The notes: generated from the letters alone by a model not told the origin. A stretch of 64,000 nucleotides of DNA from SIG455 sp045646385 (GCA_045646385.1 JAZRKQ010000025.1:8293-72292); one strand, 5' to 3'. Shown: positions 44,766 to 53,289, numbered from the stretch's first letter. Numbers and translations: made by a program.

Positions 44766-45626
44766 ATGCAAAATTTATTAAACGATAAATCTCTGATTAA
44801 AAAATATGCTATTATAATGTTTGGAAACATTTTAGTAGCGTTCGCAGTTGGTTGTTTTTATATCCCGAACAAAATTGTAAACGGCGGAGTTTCGGGTATA
44901 TCAAACATTGTTTACAATACAATCGGCTTACAGCCAAGTATATCAATGCTTGCCGTAAATGCAATATTCGCCATTATTTCTTTTAGAAAACTGGGAATAA
45001 AATTTCTCGCTACGTCTTTTATAAGTGCTGCTGTTATTGCGGTGTTTTCAGATTTATTCATTGCTTATGTTCCACCGATTACAAACAATTTAGTTCTGGC
45101 TGCAATATTCGGAGGAATCATATACGGCTTTGGCATAGGCCTTTCTTTCATTCAGGGCGTTTCAACCGGAGGAACGGATATTTTAAGCAGGTTCTTGCAG
45201 GCAATTAACCCTCACATAAAAATCGGCAGAGTATTACTTGCAGTTGATGCAAGTATTATCCTTATTTCTCTTATAACATTCCGCCAGATGGATTTGGCAC
45301 TTTACGGCATTATAGCACTTTCAATTTCTACATACGCAATCGATTGGCTTATAGGTAAACTTAATGTATCAAAACTTGCGTTTGTAGTTACAGCCAAAGG
45401 CGAAGAAATTTCTAAGTTTTTAACATCTACCTCACCGAGAGGTGTAACTATTATAGATGTTACAGGCGCATATACAATGGAAAAGAAGATACTTCTTATG
45501 TGTGCTCTTAAAACAAACGAAATAGTAGAATTCCAACGAAAAATTCTTGAAATTGACGAAAACTCATTTATAATTTTTTCAGAATCACAACAAATTGTCG
45601 GTAATGGTTTCAGAGTTTATAATTAA
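44766..45626 (+). CDS. YitT family membrane protein
   Basis: This 286-residue protein has five to six N-terminal membrane segments (AIIMFGNILVAFAVGCF onwards), the family motif GVSTGGTDILSRFL (near 129), and a soluble C-terminal DUF2179 domain (AYTMEKKILLMCAL). The family is widespread in Firmicutes; its substrate is unknown. It stands alone between divergent lepA and convergent eamA, with its own promoter and a shared terminator. Confidence 0.9.
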   Translation: MQNLLNDKSLIKKYAIIMFGNILVAFAVGCFYIPNKIVNGGVSGISNIVYNTIGLQPSISMLAVNAIFAIISFRKLGIKFLATSFISAAVIAVFSDLFIAYVPPITNNLVLAAIFGGIIYGFGIGLSFIQGVSTGGTDILSRFLQAINPHIKIGRVLLAVDASIILISLITFRQMDLALYGIIALSISTYAIDWLIGKLNVSKLAFVVTAKGEEISKFLTSTSPRGVTIIDVTGAYTMEKKILLMCALKTNEIVEFQRKILEIDENSFIIFSESQQIVGNGFRVYN

Positions 45627-45627
45627 T

Positions 45628-45665
45628 AAAATCCCCGCAGCACGCTCGGTGTTACGGGGATTTTT
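45628..45665. terminator. Bidirectional terminator between yitT and eamA
   Basis: The stem AAAATCCCCG / CGGGGATTTT, with a loop of about 17 nt, has A/T tracts on both sides and lies between the two convergent stop codons. Confidence 0.9.
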
Positions 45666-46536
45666 AATTGTTACATTTACTCAGAATAAACACAGCACCA
45701 AGAATTAAAACTATACCAACAACTGAGAAGACCGTAAGCGACTCCTTGAATATCAATACTCCAAAAACAGTTGCTGACATAGGTTCAAGAATACCTAATG
45801 ATGCCGCCGTGCCTACCGGAAGATTTTTAAGTGCTATCGTATAAAACAGATAAGGTAGTACACACGTACAAATTCCAATTCCTATTCCCGCCGGTAATAT
45901 AACCACAGGATTTTTAGGAATATATTCAATAATTCCAGAAGGCTCACTTATAAAAAATGCTACAATCGTGGCAAATAAAAAACAGTATAGCGTTGCTTTT
46001 AGCGGGTGCGACTTTCTGCGCATCTGCAATTTGGTAAAAATGTTGTATGAACTGTACGAAATACCTGACAATAATCCCAACACCACACCCGGTATGTTGA
46101 TTTTAAGTCCACCCACCACTCCGGATACCAATGCACAACCTATTATCATACACACGAGTGCTGCCGCTTTTAACCCAGTGAATTTTTCGTCAAAAAACAG
46201 TACTGAAAATATCATAACAAATATAGGTGCAGTATACATAAGAATAACCGCAGTAGCAATAGAAGTTAATTGCATAGATGCATAATAACAGGCCGATGTC
46301 CCAAAAAGACAAACTCCCCCGCATGCAAACAGTAAAAGTTCCTTTATGTTAGTTTTCAAAACACTTTTATGAAAAAACAGTATGTATATGAAAACAGATA
46401 TAAAAGAAACCATCACTCTTAAAAAGGTCATCTGCAAGGAAGAAAATCCGTAAGGAGTTAAAATGTTTACAAATATCCCTGATGTTCCCCACAAAAGACC
46501 TGCAAGTATTATGTATATAAATGATTTTGTTTTCAT
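45664..46536 (-). CDS. EamA/DMT-family transporter
   Basis: This 290-residue protein has ten hydrophobic helices in two EamA repeats, each repeat containing a GxxxxxSxxxxxY-like motif (LLWGTSGIFVNIL; LLSGISYSSYNIF). It belongs to the drug/metabolite transporter superfamily of efflux or exchange carriers. The substrate is not predictable. GAGGAT precedes the ATG. It lies downstream of khpB but is separated from it by a strong terminator. Confidence 0.88.
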   Translation of the reverse strand: MKTKSFIYIILAGLLWGTSGIFVNILTPYGFSSLQMTFLRVMVSFISVFIYILFFHKSVLKTNIKELLLFACGGVCLFGTSACYYASMQLTSIATAVILMYTAPIFVMIFSVLFFDEKFTGLKAAALVCMIIGCALVSGVVGGLKINIPGVVLGLLSGISYSSYNIFTKLQMRRKSHPLKATLYCFLFATIVAFFISEPSGIIEYIPKNPVVILPAGIGIGICTCVLPYLFYTIALKNLPVGTAASLGILEPMSATVFGVLIFKESLTVFSVVGIVLILGAVFILSKCNN

Positions 46537-46558
46537 AACTGATCCTCAAAATACTTTC

Positions 46559-46596
46559 AAAAAATCCGAATGTGAATTTCACATCCGGATTTTTTA
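46559..46596 (-). terminator. Terminator after khpB
   Basis: A long stem (AAAAATCCG-A-ATGTGAA / TTCACAT-C-CGGATTTTT) with a tiny loop and flanking A/T tracts lies immediately beyond the khpB stop. Confidence 0.92.
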
Positions 46597-46599
46597 GAA

Positions 46600-47331
46600 T
46601 TATTTTTTAAGTGCAACTACAACTTTTCTGTGTATACCCTGACCCACTGAATAGGTGGTGACTTTATCATTATCCTGAAGTGCTGCATGGATAATGCGGC
46701 GCTCGTATGCGCTCATAGGTTCAAAAGTGAAGTTACGACGCGATTTTATAACATTATTTGCAACTTTATTGCTAAGCGCCTTTAATGCCTCCACACGTTT
46801 TTCACGATAGTTTTCACTATCAAGATAAACTTTTGGCGCTTTAGGTGATTTTCTTGCAAGTGCAAGTGAAGCAAGATGCTGGAGAGAAGTGATTGTTTCT
46901 CCGCGCTTACCGATTACAAGACCAGTATTATTACCTGTAATATCTACACAGATAGCATCACCTTCTTCAAATGTTGCCACCTTACCTTCAGCATTAACAT
47001 CAATACCTGCCAATTTAAATACACCATTTAAAAAATCAACTACTGTATCTATATCACCTTCTGAACAAACAGTTTCTTTTTTTACCGATTTCTTTTCAGG
47101 TGTTGCTTTTTCTTCTTTCATTTTGTTAATATCTTCAGTTACACTTTCAATGATATCGCCGTCAGCAAGTGTAACTTTTACTTTTGCAAGTTTACTGCCA
47201 AGACCGAACAAACCTTTTGAAGGTGTTTCCAAAATTTCTATTTTAACATCGTCTATATCGGCATTTAACTGCTCTAATGCGGCTTTTATAGCCAAATCAA
47301 CAGTTTTGCCGGTTGCTTCTGCAAAATTCAT
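46600..47331 (-). CDS. khpB: KhpB/Jag RNA-binding protein
   Basis: This 243-residue protein has the N-terminal Jag domain (MNFAEATGKTVDLAI, GLFGLGSK), a charged linker, a KH domain with IGKRGETITSLQHLA (near 148), and a C-terminal R3H domain (EPMSAYERRIIHAAL). It pairs with KhpA (encoded at 52976-53203) to bind RNA and influence cell elongation in related bacteria. It is 6 bp after yidC. Confidence 0.94.
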   Translation of the reverse strand: MNFAEATGKTVDLAIKAALEQLNADIDDVKIEILETPSKGLFGLGSKLAKVKVTLADGDIIESVTEDINKMKEEKATPEKKSVKKETVCSEGDIDTVVDFLNGVFKLAGIDVNAEGKVATFEEGDAICVDITGNNTGLVIGKRGETITSLQHLASLALARKSPKAPKVYLDSENYREKRVEALKALSNKVANNVIKSRRNFTFEPMSAYERRIIHAALQDNDKVTTYSVGQGIHRKVVVALKK

Positions 47332-47337
47332 TATATA

Positions 47338-48231
47338 TTAGCCTCTCTTTCTTCTCTTTTTCTTTTCAGCCTCTGCCAACGCTTTCTTCTCCTCTAAAAC
47401 AACAAATTCTGCTTTGAGTTTCTTTGAATAATATCCGTTTAAAAGAAGTGTCTGACCAATTGATAAAATGTTGCTTATAATCCAGTAAAGACCAAGCGCC
47501 GCAGGGAAAGAAAACGCAATCCATGTAGTCATAATCGGCATTACGTATGTCATAGTTTTCATTGTGCTTTCTGAATTACCTGCAGGTTTCTGTTCAGGAT
47601 TAAGCACACGCTGTGGTTTTTTATCTTCTTCTTTTTTCTTGTCGTTACCGTTTATCCAAGTAGTAATCTTACTTGTAAGGAATGTTGTGATACCGGCAAA
47701 AAGCGGGATTAACCATAACAAGTCAAGGTGACCAAAACTTGGTGTTACAGATAAATCAAGACCAATAAAATCAAAATTAACAAGGTCTTTTGCCTTTGCA
47801 ATTGCAATTTCCACCTGAGGTGTTTTCTCCAAGCCGAGGGTTGTCATAAGCGACGCCACCTGTTCTTCACCGTAGTGAAGCATATAAGTAAGCGGCTGAT
47901 AAATAACTCTGTATAAACCAAAAAGTATAGGCAACTGTATTAGCATCGGCAAACATCCGCCCATAGGCGAAATGTTATATTCTTTATACAGTTTCATTGT
48001 TTCTTCTGACTGTTTCTGCTTATCGTTTTCGTATTTCTTCTGAATTTCCAAAAGTTTTGGCTGAACAAGTTGCATTTTGGTCATAGATTTTTGTTGTTTA
48101 AGACCTAAAGGCAAAAGAATCAACTTAACTGCCAGCGTAAAAATTATAAGCGACCATCCGTAGTTGGCAACAAAACTGTAGATAAACCCAAGAATGTATC
48201 CTAACGGATGTGTAATGAGTGTTCGGAACAT
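47338..48231 (-). CDS. yidC: Membrane protein insertase YidC/Oxa1
   Basis: This 297-residue insertase has the Oxa1 core of five membrane segments, the conserved KQQKSMTKMQLVQPKL cytoplasmic loop, the LPMLIQLPILFGLYRV motif, and a very basic C-terminal tail (EKKKRRKRG) for ribosome contact. There is no obvious lipobox, so it is not the lipoprotein SpoIIIJ form seen in Bacillus. It lies in the conserved order rnpA-yidD-yidC-khpB. Confidence 0.95.
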   Translation of the reverse strand: MFRTLITHPLGYILGFIYSFVANYGWSLIIFTLAVKLILLPLGLKQQKSMTKMQLVQPKLLEIQKKYENDKQKQSEETMKLYKEYNISPMGGCLPMLIQLPILFGLYRVIYQPLTYMLHYGEEQVASLMTTLGLEKTPQVEIAIAKAKDLVNFDFIGLDLSVTPSFGHLDLLWLIPLFAGITTFLTSKITTWINGNDKKKEEDKKPQRVLNPEQKPAGNSESTMKTMTYVMPIMTTWIAFSFPAALGLYWIISNILSIGQTLLLNGYYSKKLKAEFVVLEEKKALAEAEKKKRRKRG

Positions 48232-48246
48232 TTACTCAAATCCTCC

Positions 48247-48468
48247 TTATTTTAACGGGTCATACCCACTGCTGCCAAACGGATGGCAGCGCAGTATCCT
48301 GCCAAGCGCAAGATATGCCCCCTTGATAGCACCGTATTTTTCGATTGCCTGTATAGCATACTCTGAACAGGTCGGCGTATATCTGCAACACGATTTTTTA
48401 TAAGGCGATACCGCCCGTTGATAAAATCGTACTGAACCAATTAAAAATCTTTTAAAAAAATTACGCAT
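48247..48468 (-). CDS. yidD: Membrane protein insertion efficiency factor YidD
   Basis: This 73-residue protein has the family core FYQRAVSP and CRYTPTCSEYA, ending in CHPFGSSGYDPLK. An amphipathic N-terminal helix is expected to sit on the membrane near YidC. The ATG at 48466-48468 follows AGGTGA; it overlaps the end of rnpA by 8 bp. Confidence 0.94.
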   Translation of the reverse strand: MRNFFKRFLIGSVRFYQRAVSPYKKSCCRYTPTCSEYAIQAIEKYGAIKGAYLALGRILRCHPFGSSGYDPLK

Positions 48469-48838
48469 TCCCGTCACCTGTGTCGGTAGTCTTTTCAATT
48501 AATCCGGTTTCTTTTGCGGCAAACATTAAAGCGCCGCACAGTTTTTCAAACGGAGCATCACAAATACGCTCCCTTGCCACTATAACGATATTGTGGCTCG
48601 ATTTGATATCGGCAAGACATTTTCTGTAAGCCTCACGTATTAAACGCTTAGCATAGTTTCTGTCGTGCGCTTTACCAATTGCCTTAGAAACAGTTATGCC
48701 AAGTTTGGTAATATCCGATTTATTTTTTGTTGTATACATAACAAAATACGGAGTTACACATTTAGCACCTTTTCTGTAGGCATAAACAAATTCACGATTT
48801 TCTTTTATGGTGTTTTTCAAATCAAATTCCACCCTCAT
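48461..48838 (-). CDS. rnpA: Ribonuclease P protein component
   Basis: This 125-residue basic protein helps RNase P RNA mature tRNA 5' ends. The diagnostic KAHDRNYAKRLIREAYR motif is present (near 56-72). It begins soon after rpmH as usual. The ribosome site (GAG 8 bp upstream of ATG 48836-48838) is weak, and a GTG two codons further in is a possible alternative start. Confidence 0.93.
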   Translation of the reverse strand: MRVEFDLKNTIKENREFVYAYRKGAKCVTPYFVMYTTKNKSDITKLGITVSKAIGKAHDRNYAKRLIREAYRKCLADIKSSHNIVIVARERICDAPFEKLCGALMFAAKETGLIEKTTDTGDGNA

Positions 48839-48863
48839 AGTAACTCAAACATAAATATGCGAA

Positions 48864-48892
48864 AAAGACCACATCTATAAGGTGTGGCCTTT
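48864..48892 (-). terminator. Hairpin/attenuator between rpmH and rnpA
   Basis: On the minus strand the stem AAGGCCACA / TGTGGTCTT is followed by five T residues. It probably reduces rnpA transcription relative to rpmH. Confidence 0.75.
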
Positions 48893-48907
48893 TGAGTAGA
48901 CTATAAA

Positions 48908-49042
48908 TTATGCAGACAATACCTTTCTGCCTTTTAATCTTCTCCTTGCTAATACCTTTCTGCCGTTAGCAGTACTCATTCTGCTTCTGAAGCCATGTAC
49001 CTTTTTTCTGTGACGTACATTAGGCTGATATGTTCTCTTCAT
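48908..49042 (-). CDS. rpmH: 50S ribosomal protein L34
   Basis: This 44-residue protein starts MKRTYQPNVRHRKKVHGF and ends RRRLKGRKVLSA, an unmistakable L34. The ATG at 49040-49042 has GGAGGGGG upstream. In most bacteria dnaA and oriC lie upstream of rpmH; here the divergent neighbour is spoIIGA. Confidence 0.98.
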   Translation of the reverse strand: MKRTYQPNVRHRKKVHGFRSRMSTANGRKVLARRRLKGRKVLSA

Positions 49043-49124
49043 TAGGTTACACCCCCTCCAAAAAACTACGATGTGCTGTATAAGGCGAGCACAAACGCCG
49101 TATGCCATCATAAAATCCTTATCC

Positions 49125-49153
49125 ATTATACACCAACATTTTTCCTTTGTCAA
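49125..49153 (-). promoter_or_regulatory. Predicted rpmH promoter
   Basis: On the minus strand a consensus TTGACA (49148-49153) and TATAAT (49125-49130) are spaced by 17 bp. Confidence 0.85.
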
Positions 49154-49215
49154 CAGTTTTTTAACTGAATTTAACATAATTTTTTGGCGGCAAAAAATTC
49201 GTCTGCGCCCTCTTT

Positions 49216-49250
49216 TTACGACAAATTAAACTTATCCAAAAAACTATAAT
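49216..49250 (+). promoter_or_regulatory. Candidate Spo0A-controlled spoIIGA promoter
   Basis: TATAAT (49245-49250) lies 22 bp upstream of the spoIIGA ATG without a -35 consensus. At the -35 position TTACGACAAA (49216-49225) reads TTTGTCGTAA on the other strand, close to the Spo0A box TTTGTCGAA. Spo0A activation of the homologous promoter is known in Bacillus. Confidence 0.45.
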
Positions 49251-49272
49251 TGCATTGCGAGGGGGGCGGAAA

Positions 49273-50163
49273 ATGACTGTTTATATAGATGTGCTTTTTG
49301 CTGTTAATATGATTATAAATTATCTTCTGCTCCTGGCCACTTCTAAAATAACAAAGCACAGCACCTCTGCCGTGCGTATTGCACTTGGCTCTTTTGCAGG
49401 TGCCATATACGCTGTGTGTATGTTTTTTCCGCAAATAAAGGCATTATATACCGTTGCAGCCAAGATTGCGGTTTCATTCATACTTGTTGCAATCAGTTTT
49501 AATATCAAAAAAGTAAAAAGTTTTTTTAAAACAGTATGCGTATTTTACATAACTTCGTTCATATTCGGCGGAATATCATTAGGTATTTTTTATTTTACAG
49601 GTGCAGGCACAGGCACCGTTATAAGCAATGGCATCTTTTACTACAACCTTTCTTTGAGATTGCTTATTATTTCTTCAGCAATAGCATACGGAATTATACG
49701 CTTGTTATGGAAGGTATGCAAAAGCGACAAAATGAGGGATTTTAAACAAATAGAAATTTTTCTGCATGGCAAAAATGTATCACTTAATGCGTTGGTTGAT
49801 ACGGGAAATATGCTAAATGACCCCATTACACAAACTCCCGTTGTTGTAGCAGAGTTTGAACGCCTTAAAAACATTCTGCCTCAGAATTTCAATACCCTCT
49901 ATACAGAACTTTATCACTCCCCCGAAAGCATTATAATAAATGATAATATAAGTGAAATGGCTTCAAGGTTACGTATTATCCCATTTACATCATTGGGTGC
50001 AAACGAATGTATGCTGCTCGGCTTTAAAGCCGATGCGGTAAAAATAGAAAATAAAATAAGAGAAGATATTATAATCGGTATATACGGAAATAATTTATCA
50101 CGCAATAAAGATTATGACGCTTTGCTTAATCCAGAAATCATTAGCGGAGGAATATTACAATGA
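49273..50163 (+). CDS. spoIIGA: Sporulation sigma-E factor processing peptidase SpoIIGA
   Basis: This 296-residue membrane protease removes the pro-sequence of sigma-E in the mother cell. The N-terminal half has about five membrane helices (VYIDVLFAVNMIINYLLLL onwards). The C-terminal half has the aspartyl protease motif ALVDTGNMLNDP (near residue 172), with DTGN where Bacillus has DSGN. The ATG at 49273 follows GAGGGGGG; an earlier TTG would overlap that site. Its stop overlaps the sigE start by 4 bp, as in other sporeformers. Confidence 0.94.
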   Translation: MTVYIDVLFAVNMIINYLLLLATSKITKHSTSAVRIALGSFAGAIYAVCMFFPQIKALYTVAAKIAVSFILVAISFNIKKVKSFFKTVCVFYITSFIFGGISLGIFYFTGAGTGTVISNGIFYYNLSLRLLIISSAIAYGIIRLLWKVCKSDKMRDFKQIEIFLHGKNVSLNALVDTGNMLNDPITQTPVVVAEFERLKNILPQNFNTLYTELYHSPESIIINDNISEMASRLRIIPFTSLGANECMLLGFKADAVKIENKIREDIIIGIYGNNLSRNKDYDALLNPEIISGGILQ

Positions 50164-50864
50164 ATATATTAAGGAAAATATTTTTATATCTTCGTTCACT
50201 ATTTAAGTTTACTGACGAAGTTCATTATATCGGAGGCCCTGCAGCACTCCCTCCTCCTCTTTCACGTGAGGACGAGGAAAAATATCTTAATATGCTTGAA
50301 ACCAACCCTCAAAAAGCAAAATCAACTCTTATTGAACACAACCTGCGCCTTGTTGTATATATTGCAAAAAAGTTTGAAAATACAGGTATTTGCGTAGAAG
50401 ATTTAATATCCATAGGCACAATTGGATTAATAAAGGCAATAAACACTTTTAATCCGTCTAAAAAAATCAAACTTGCCACCTATGCATCACGATGTGTCGA
50501 AAACGAGATACTTATGTATTTGCGCAAGAACTGCCACAGACGTACTGAAATTTCGATTGATGAGCCATTAAACGTAGATTGGGACGGCAACGAACTTTTG
50601 CTTTCAGACATTCTAGGCACCGATGGTGATATCATATACCAGAGCATAGAAAATGATGTTGACAAACAACTTCTTTCAATCGCTATGGAAAGGCTGTCTT
50701 CCAGAGAACGAAATATAATGGAAATGCGTTTCGGCATTAAAACCGGTGTGCAAAAAACGCAGAAAGAGGTGGCGGATTTGCTCGGTATATCACAATCGTA
50801 CATATCAAGACTTGAAAAAAAGATAATCAGCCGACTAAAAAGAGATATATCAAAACTGATTTAA
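50160..50864 (+). CDS. sigE: RNA polymerase sporulation sigma factor SigE
   Basis: This 234-residue sigma-70 family factor directs early mother-cell gene expression. An N-terminal pro-sequence of about 25-30 residues (MNILRKIFLYLRSLF) is followed by region 2 (EHNLRLVVYIAKKFENTG, DLISIGTIGLIKA) and region 4 with a helix-turn-helix (EVADLLGISQSYISRLE). It is preceded by its protease gene. The usual downstream sigG is missing; a terminator and ylxM-ffh follow. Confidence 0.96.
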   Translation: MNILRKIFLYLRSLFKFTDEVHYIGGPAALPPPLSREDEEKYLNMLETNPQKAKSTLIEHNLRLVVYIAKKFENTGICVEDLISIGTIGLIKAINTFNPSKKIKLATYASRCVENEILMYLRKNCHRRTEISIDEPLNVDWDGNELLLSDILGTDGDIIYQSIENDVDKQLLSIAMERLSSRERNIMEMRFGIKTGVQKTQKEVADLLGISQSYISRLEKKIISRLKRDISKLI

Positions 50865-50865
50865 A

Positions 50866-50895
50866 GAGTAAAGGAAAAAACTTTGCTCTTTTTTT
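50866..50895 (+). terminator. Terminator after sigE
   Basis: The stem AGAGTAAAG / CTTTGCTCT with a 7-nt loop is followed by a run of seven T. Confidence 0.85.
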
Positions 50896-50905
50896 AATAA
50901 AATGC

Positions 50906-50934
50906 TTGACAAATACATAGTATAATGATATACT
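50906..50934 (+). promoter_or_regulatory. Predicted ylxM-ffh promoter flanked by inverted repeats
   Basis: TTGACA (50906-50911) and TATACT (50929-50934) are spaced by 17 bp. The arms CTTGACAA (50905-50912) and TTGTCAAG (50934-50941) form a perfect inverted repeat around the promoter. Confidence 0.7.
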
Positions 50935-50970
50935 TGTCAAGTAATTTGCTTTACAGTGTTTGGTGATACT

Positions 50971-51300
50971 ATGAAAAATCTTAATTTTGTATACTTACTC
51001 GACTTTTACGGCGGTATATTAAATGACCGTCAGAGAGAGGTTTTAACTCTGTATTATGATGATGACCTCTCCCTTGCTGAAATCGCAGAGATTACAAATA
51101 TCAGCAGACAAGGCGTACACGACCTTATAAAGCGCGGCGAGGTTAAATTAACCGATGCAGAAAATGCATTGGGGCTTGCAAAGAGATTTGAAAACATAAA
51201 AGAAACTGTTTACCAGATAGAAAAATCAATAAACAACTCCGATTGCAACAATAAAGAAGAATTAACAGCATTAATAGAACAACTTAAAAACCAGGTATAA
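50971..51300 (+). CDS. ylxM: YlxM/p13-like helix-turn-helix protein
   Basis: This 109-residue protein has a sigma-70 region-4-like HTH (DLSLAEIAEITNISRQGVHDLI) and is the conserved partner upstream of ffh in Firmicutes, where it modulates the signal recognition particle pathway. The ATG at 50971 follows GGTGAT at close spacing; a GTG five codons earlier is less likely. Confidence 0.92.
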   Translation: MKNLNFVYLLDFYGGILNDRQREVLTLYYDDDLSLAEIAEITNISRQGVHDLIKRGEVKLTDAENALGLAKRFENIKETVYQIEKSINNSDCNNKEELTALIEQLKNQV

Positions 51301-51314
51301 AGGAGGGCAAAATC

Positions 51315-52664
51315 ATGGCATTTGAAAGCATTTCAGACAAACTGCAAGACGTTTTTAAAAAATTGCGCGGCAAAGGCAAAATAAGCGAAGCAGATTTAAA
51401 AGTTGCCATGAGAGAAGTTAAACTTGCCCTTTTAGAGGCCGATGTAAACTTTAAAGTTGTTAAAGATTTTATATCCAAAGTATCTGAAAAAGCAATGGGC
51501 GAAGCAGTTCTTGAAAGCCTTACTCCTGCTCAGCAGGTTATTAAAATTGTTAACGAAGAACTTACCGCACTTATGGGAAGCGAAGTTGCAAAAATACAAT
51601 ATGCATCGAAGCCTCCTACGGTTATTATGATGGCAGGTCTGCAAGGTGCAGGTAAAACTACCACTTGTGCAAAAATAGGCAGAGTTTTAAAAAAAGACGG
51701 CAAACGTCCCCTGCTCGTTGCGGCTGATATTTACCGTCCCGCCGCAAGACAACAGTTAAAAGTTGTCGGCAGTCAGGTGGAAATCCCCGTATTTTCAATT
51801 GACGATTGCAACAATGCTGTAGAAATTTCAGAAAAAGCAATTGAACACGCAAAATTAAACGGAAACGACGTTGTTATAATAGATACTGCCGGCCGTCTGC
51901 ATATTGATGACGAACTTATGGCAGAACTTGAAAATATAAAAGCAAGCGTAAATCCTGCCGAAATACTTTTAGTAATAGATGCAATGACAGGTCAGGATGC
52001 TGTAAATGTGGCGTCATCATTTGACGAACGTTTGTCAATTACCGGTACGGTTTTAACCAAAATGGACGGCGACACCCGCGGCGGTGCGGCACTTAGTGTT
52101 AAGGCAGTTACTGGAAAACCTATCAAATTTGCAGGTCAGGGTGAAAAACTTACCGACCTTGACTACTTCTACCCCGACAGAATGGCATCACGCATACTTG
52201 GTATGGGCGATGTGCTTACTTTAATAGATAAGGCTCAGCAGGCATTTGACGAAAAGAAAGCCGCTGAACTTGAAAAGAAAATAAGAGAGCAGACTTTCAC
52301 TTTAGATGACTACTTAGACCAACTTCAGCAAATGAAAAATATGGGCTCGCTTACAGACCTTTTGGGTATGATACCCGGTATGAACCAAAAGGCACTAAGC
52401 GGTGTAAATATTGACGAACGCAAAATGCTTCAGGTGGAGGCAATTATCACCTCGATGACAAAAGCAGAGCGTACAAACCCCGACATTATAAATTCATCAC
52501 GTAAAAAGCGCATTGCAGACGGTAGCGGAACTAAAGTTCAGGACGTCAACATTCTGCTTAAACAGTTTGAGCAGATGCGCAAAATGATGAAACAACTTTC
52601 AAACCCCAAAGCACTGAAACGTCAGATGCGCGGATTTGGCGGAATGGGCGGATTTTTCAGATAA
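51315..52664 (+). CDS. ffh: Signal recognition particle protein Ffh
   Basis: This 449-residue GTPase targets membrane proteins to the translocon. It has the N domain, G1 GLQGAGKTTT (near 107), G3 DTAGRL, G4 TKMDGDTRGGAAL, and a methionine-rich M domain (QMKNMGSL, QFEQMRKMMKQLSNPKALKRQM) that binds SRP RNA. It lies 14 bp after ylxM. No SRP RNA gene was recognised nearby. Confidence 0.98.
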   Translation: MAFESISDKLQDVFKKLRGKGKISEADLKVAMREVKLALLEADVNFKVVKDFISKVSEKAMGEAVLESLTPAQQVIKIVNEELTALMGSEVAKIQYASKPPTVIMMAGLQGAGKTTTCAKIGRVLKKDGKRPLLVAADIYRPAARQQLKVVGSQVEIPVFSIDDCNNAVEISEKAIEHAKLNGNDVVIIDTAGRLHIDDELMAELENIKASVNPAEILLVIDAMTGQDAVNVASSFDERLSITGTVLTKMDGDTRGGAALSVKAVTGKPIKFAGQGEKLTDLDYFYPDRMASRILGMGDVLTLIDKAQQAFDEKKAAELEKKIREQTFTLDDYLDQLQQMKNMGSLTDLLGMIPGMNQKALSGVNIDERKMLQVEAIITSMTKAERTNPDIINSSRKKRIADGSGTKVQDVNILLKQFEQMRKMMKQLSNPKALKRQMRGFGGMGGFFR

Positions 52665-52710
52665 CAATTAAAATGTTATATACATGACCACTTTAAGGAG
52701 GTGAATACAA

Positions 52711-52953
52711 ATGGTAAAAATCAGATTAAAAAGAATGGGTGCTAAAAAATCACCTTTTTACAGAGTTGTTGTTGCTGATTCAAGATACCCCAGAGACGGC
52801 AGATTTATCGAGGAAATCGGTACTTATAACCCCTTGACAGATCCTGCTACAATTAATATCGATGCTGAAAAAGCAACAAAATGGCTCGGCAACGGTGCAC
52901 AGCCCACCGACACAGTAAGAGCACTTCTGAAAAAAAGCGGCGTATTACAATAA
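52711..52953 (+). CDS. rpsP: 30S ribosomal protein S16
   Basis: This 80-residue protein begins MVKIRLKRMGAKKSPFYRVV, a diagnostic S16 start, followed by DSRYPRDGRFIEEIGTYNP. A strong AAGGAGGTG precedes the ATG. It keeps the standard Firmicutes order ffh-rpsP-khpA-rimM-trmD. Confidence 0.98.
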   Translation: MVKIRLKRMGAKKSPFYRVVVADSRYPRDGRFIEEIGTYNPLTDPATINIDAEKATKWLGNGAQPTDTVRALLKKSGVLQ

Positions 52954-52975
52954 TTGAGCAAAGGAGTAATTCAAT

Positions 52976-53203
52976 ATGAAAGAATTGCTTGAATTCATTG
53001 CCAAAGCGCTTGTTGAGCATCCTGATGATGTAAAAGTTGAACAGAAAGGTTCTGAAAACGCTATCGTTTTGGAATTACACGTTCACGAAGACGATATGGG
53101 TAAAGTTATCGGCAAGCAGGGCAGAATTGCAAAATCTATTCGTTCTGTTATGAAAGCTGCTGCAAGTAAGAACAACGTAAAGGTTTCTGTTGATATAGTC
53201 TGA
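52976..53203 (+). CDS. khpA: KH-domain RNA-binding protein KhpA
   Basis: This 75-residue single KH domain has the GXXG loop in VIGKQGRIAKSIR (near 47). It forms a complex with KhpB, encoded at 46600-47331. It lies 22 bp after rpsP, its usual place. Confidence 0.94.
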   Translation: MKELLEFIAKALVEHPDDVKVEQKGSENAIVLELHVHEDDMGKVIGKQGRIAKSIRSVMKAAASKNNVKVSVDIV

Positions 53204-53214
53204 AAACGACTTCC

Positions 53215-53249
53215 AATATAGCACAGCATTCATTTTGCTGTGCTATATT
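53215..53249. other. Perfect 14-bp hairpin between khpA and rimM
   Basis: AATATAGCACAGCA is followed by a 7-nt loop and its exact complement. No T tract follows, so it is not a standard terminator. It may be an mRNA processing or stability signal separating rpsP-khpA from rimM-trmD. Confidence 0.8.
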
Positions 53250-53289
53250 AGGTTCAACAGAACAATTACGATGATTATGGTGATTAACT

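Noticed and set aside
49119..49240. TTATCCATT and TTATCCAAA as DnaA boxes marking an origin beside rpmH
   Set aside because: Only two imperfect matches, one of which overlaps the rpmH -10; no box cluster, no AT-rich unwinding region and no dnaA gene.
50866..50970. SRP RNA gene near ffh
   Set aside because: The gap is filled by a terminator and promoter; no SRP RNA tetraloop helix was seen there or elsewhere.
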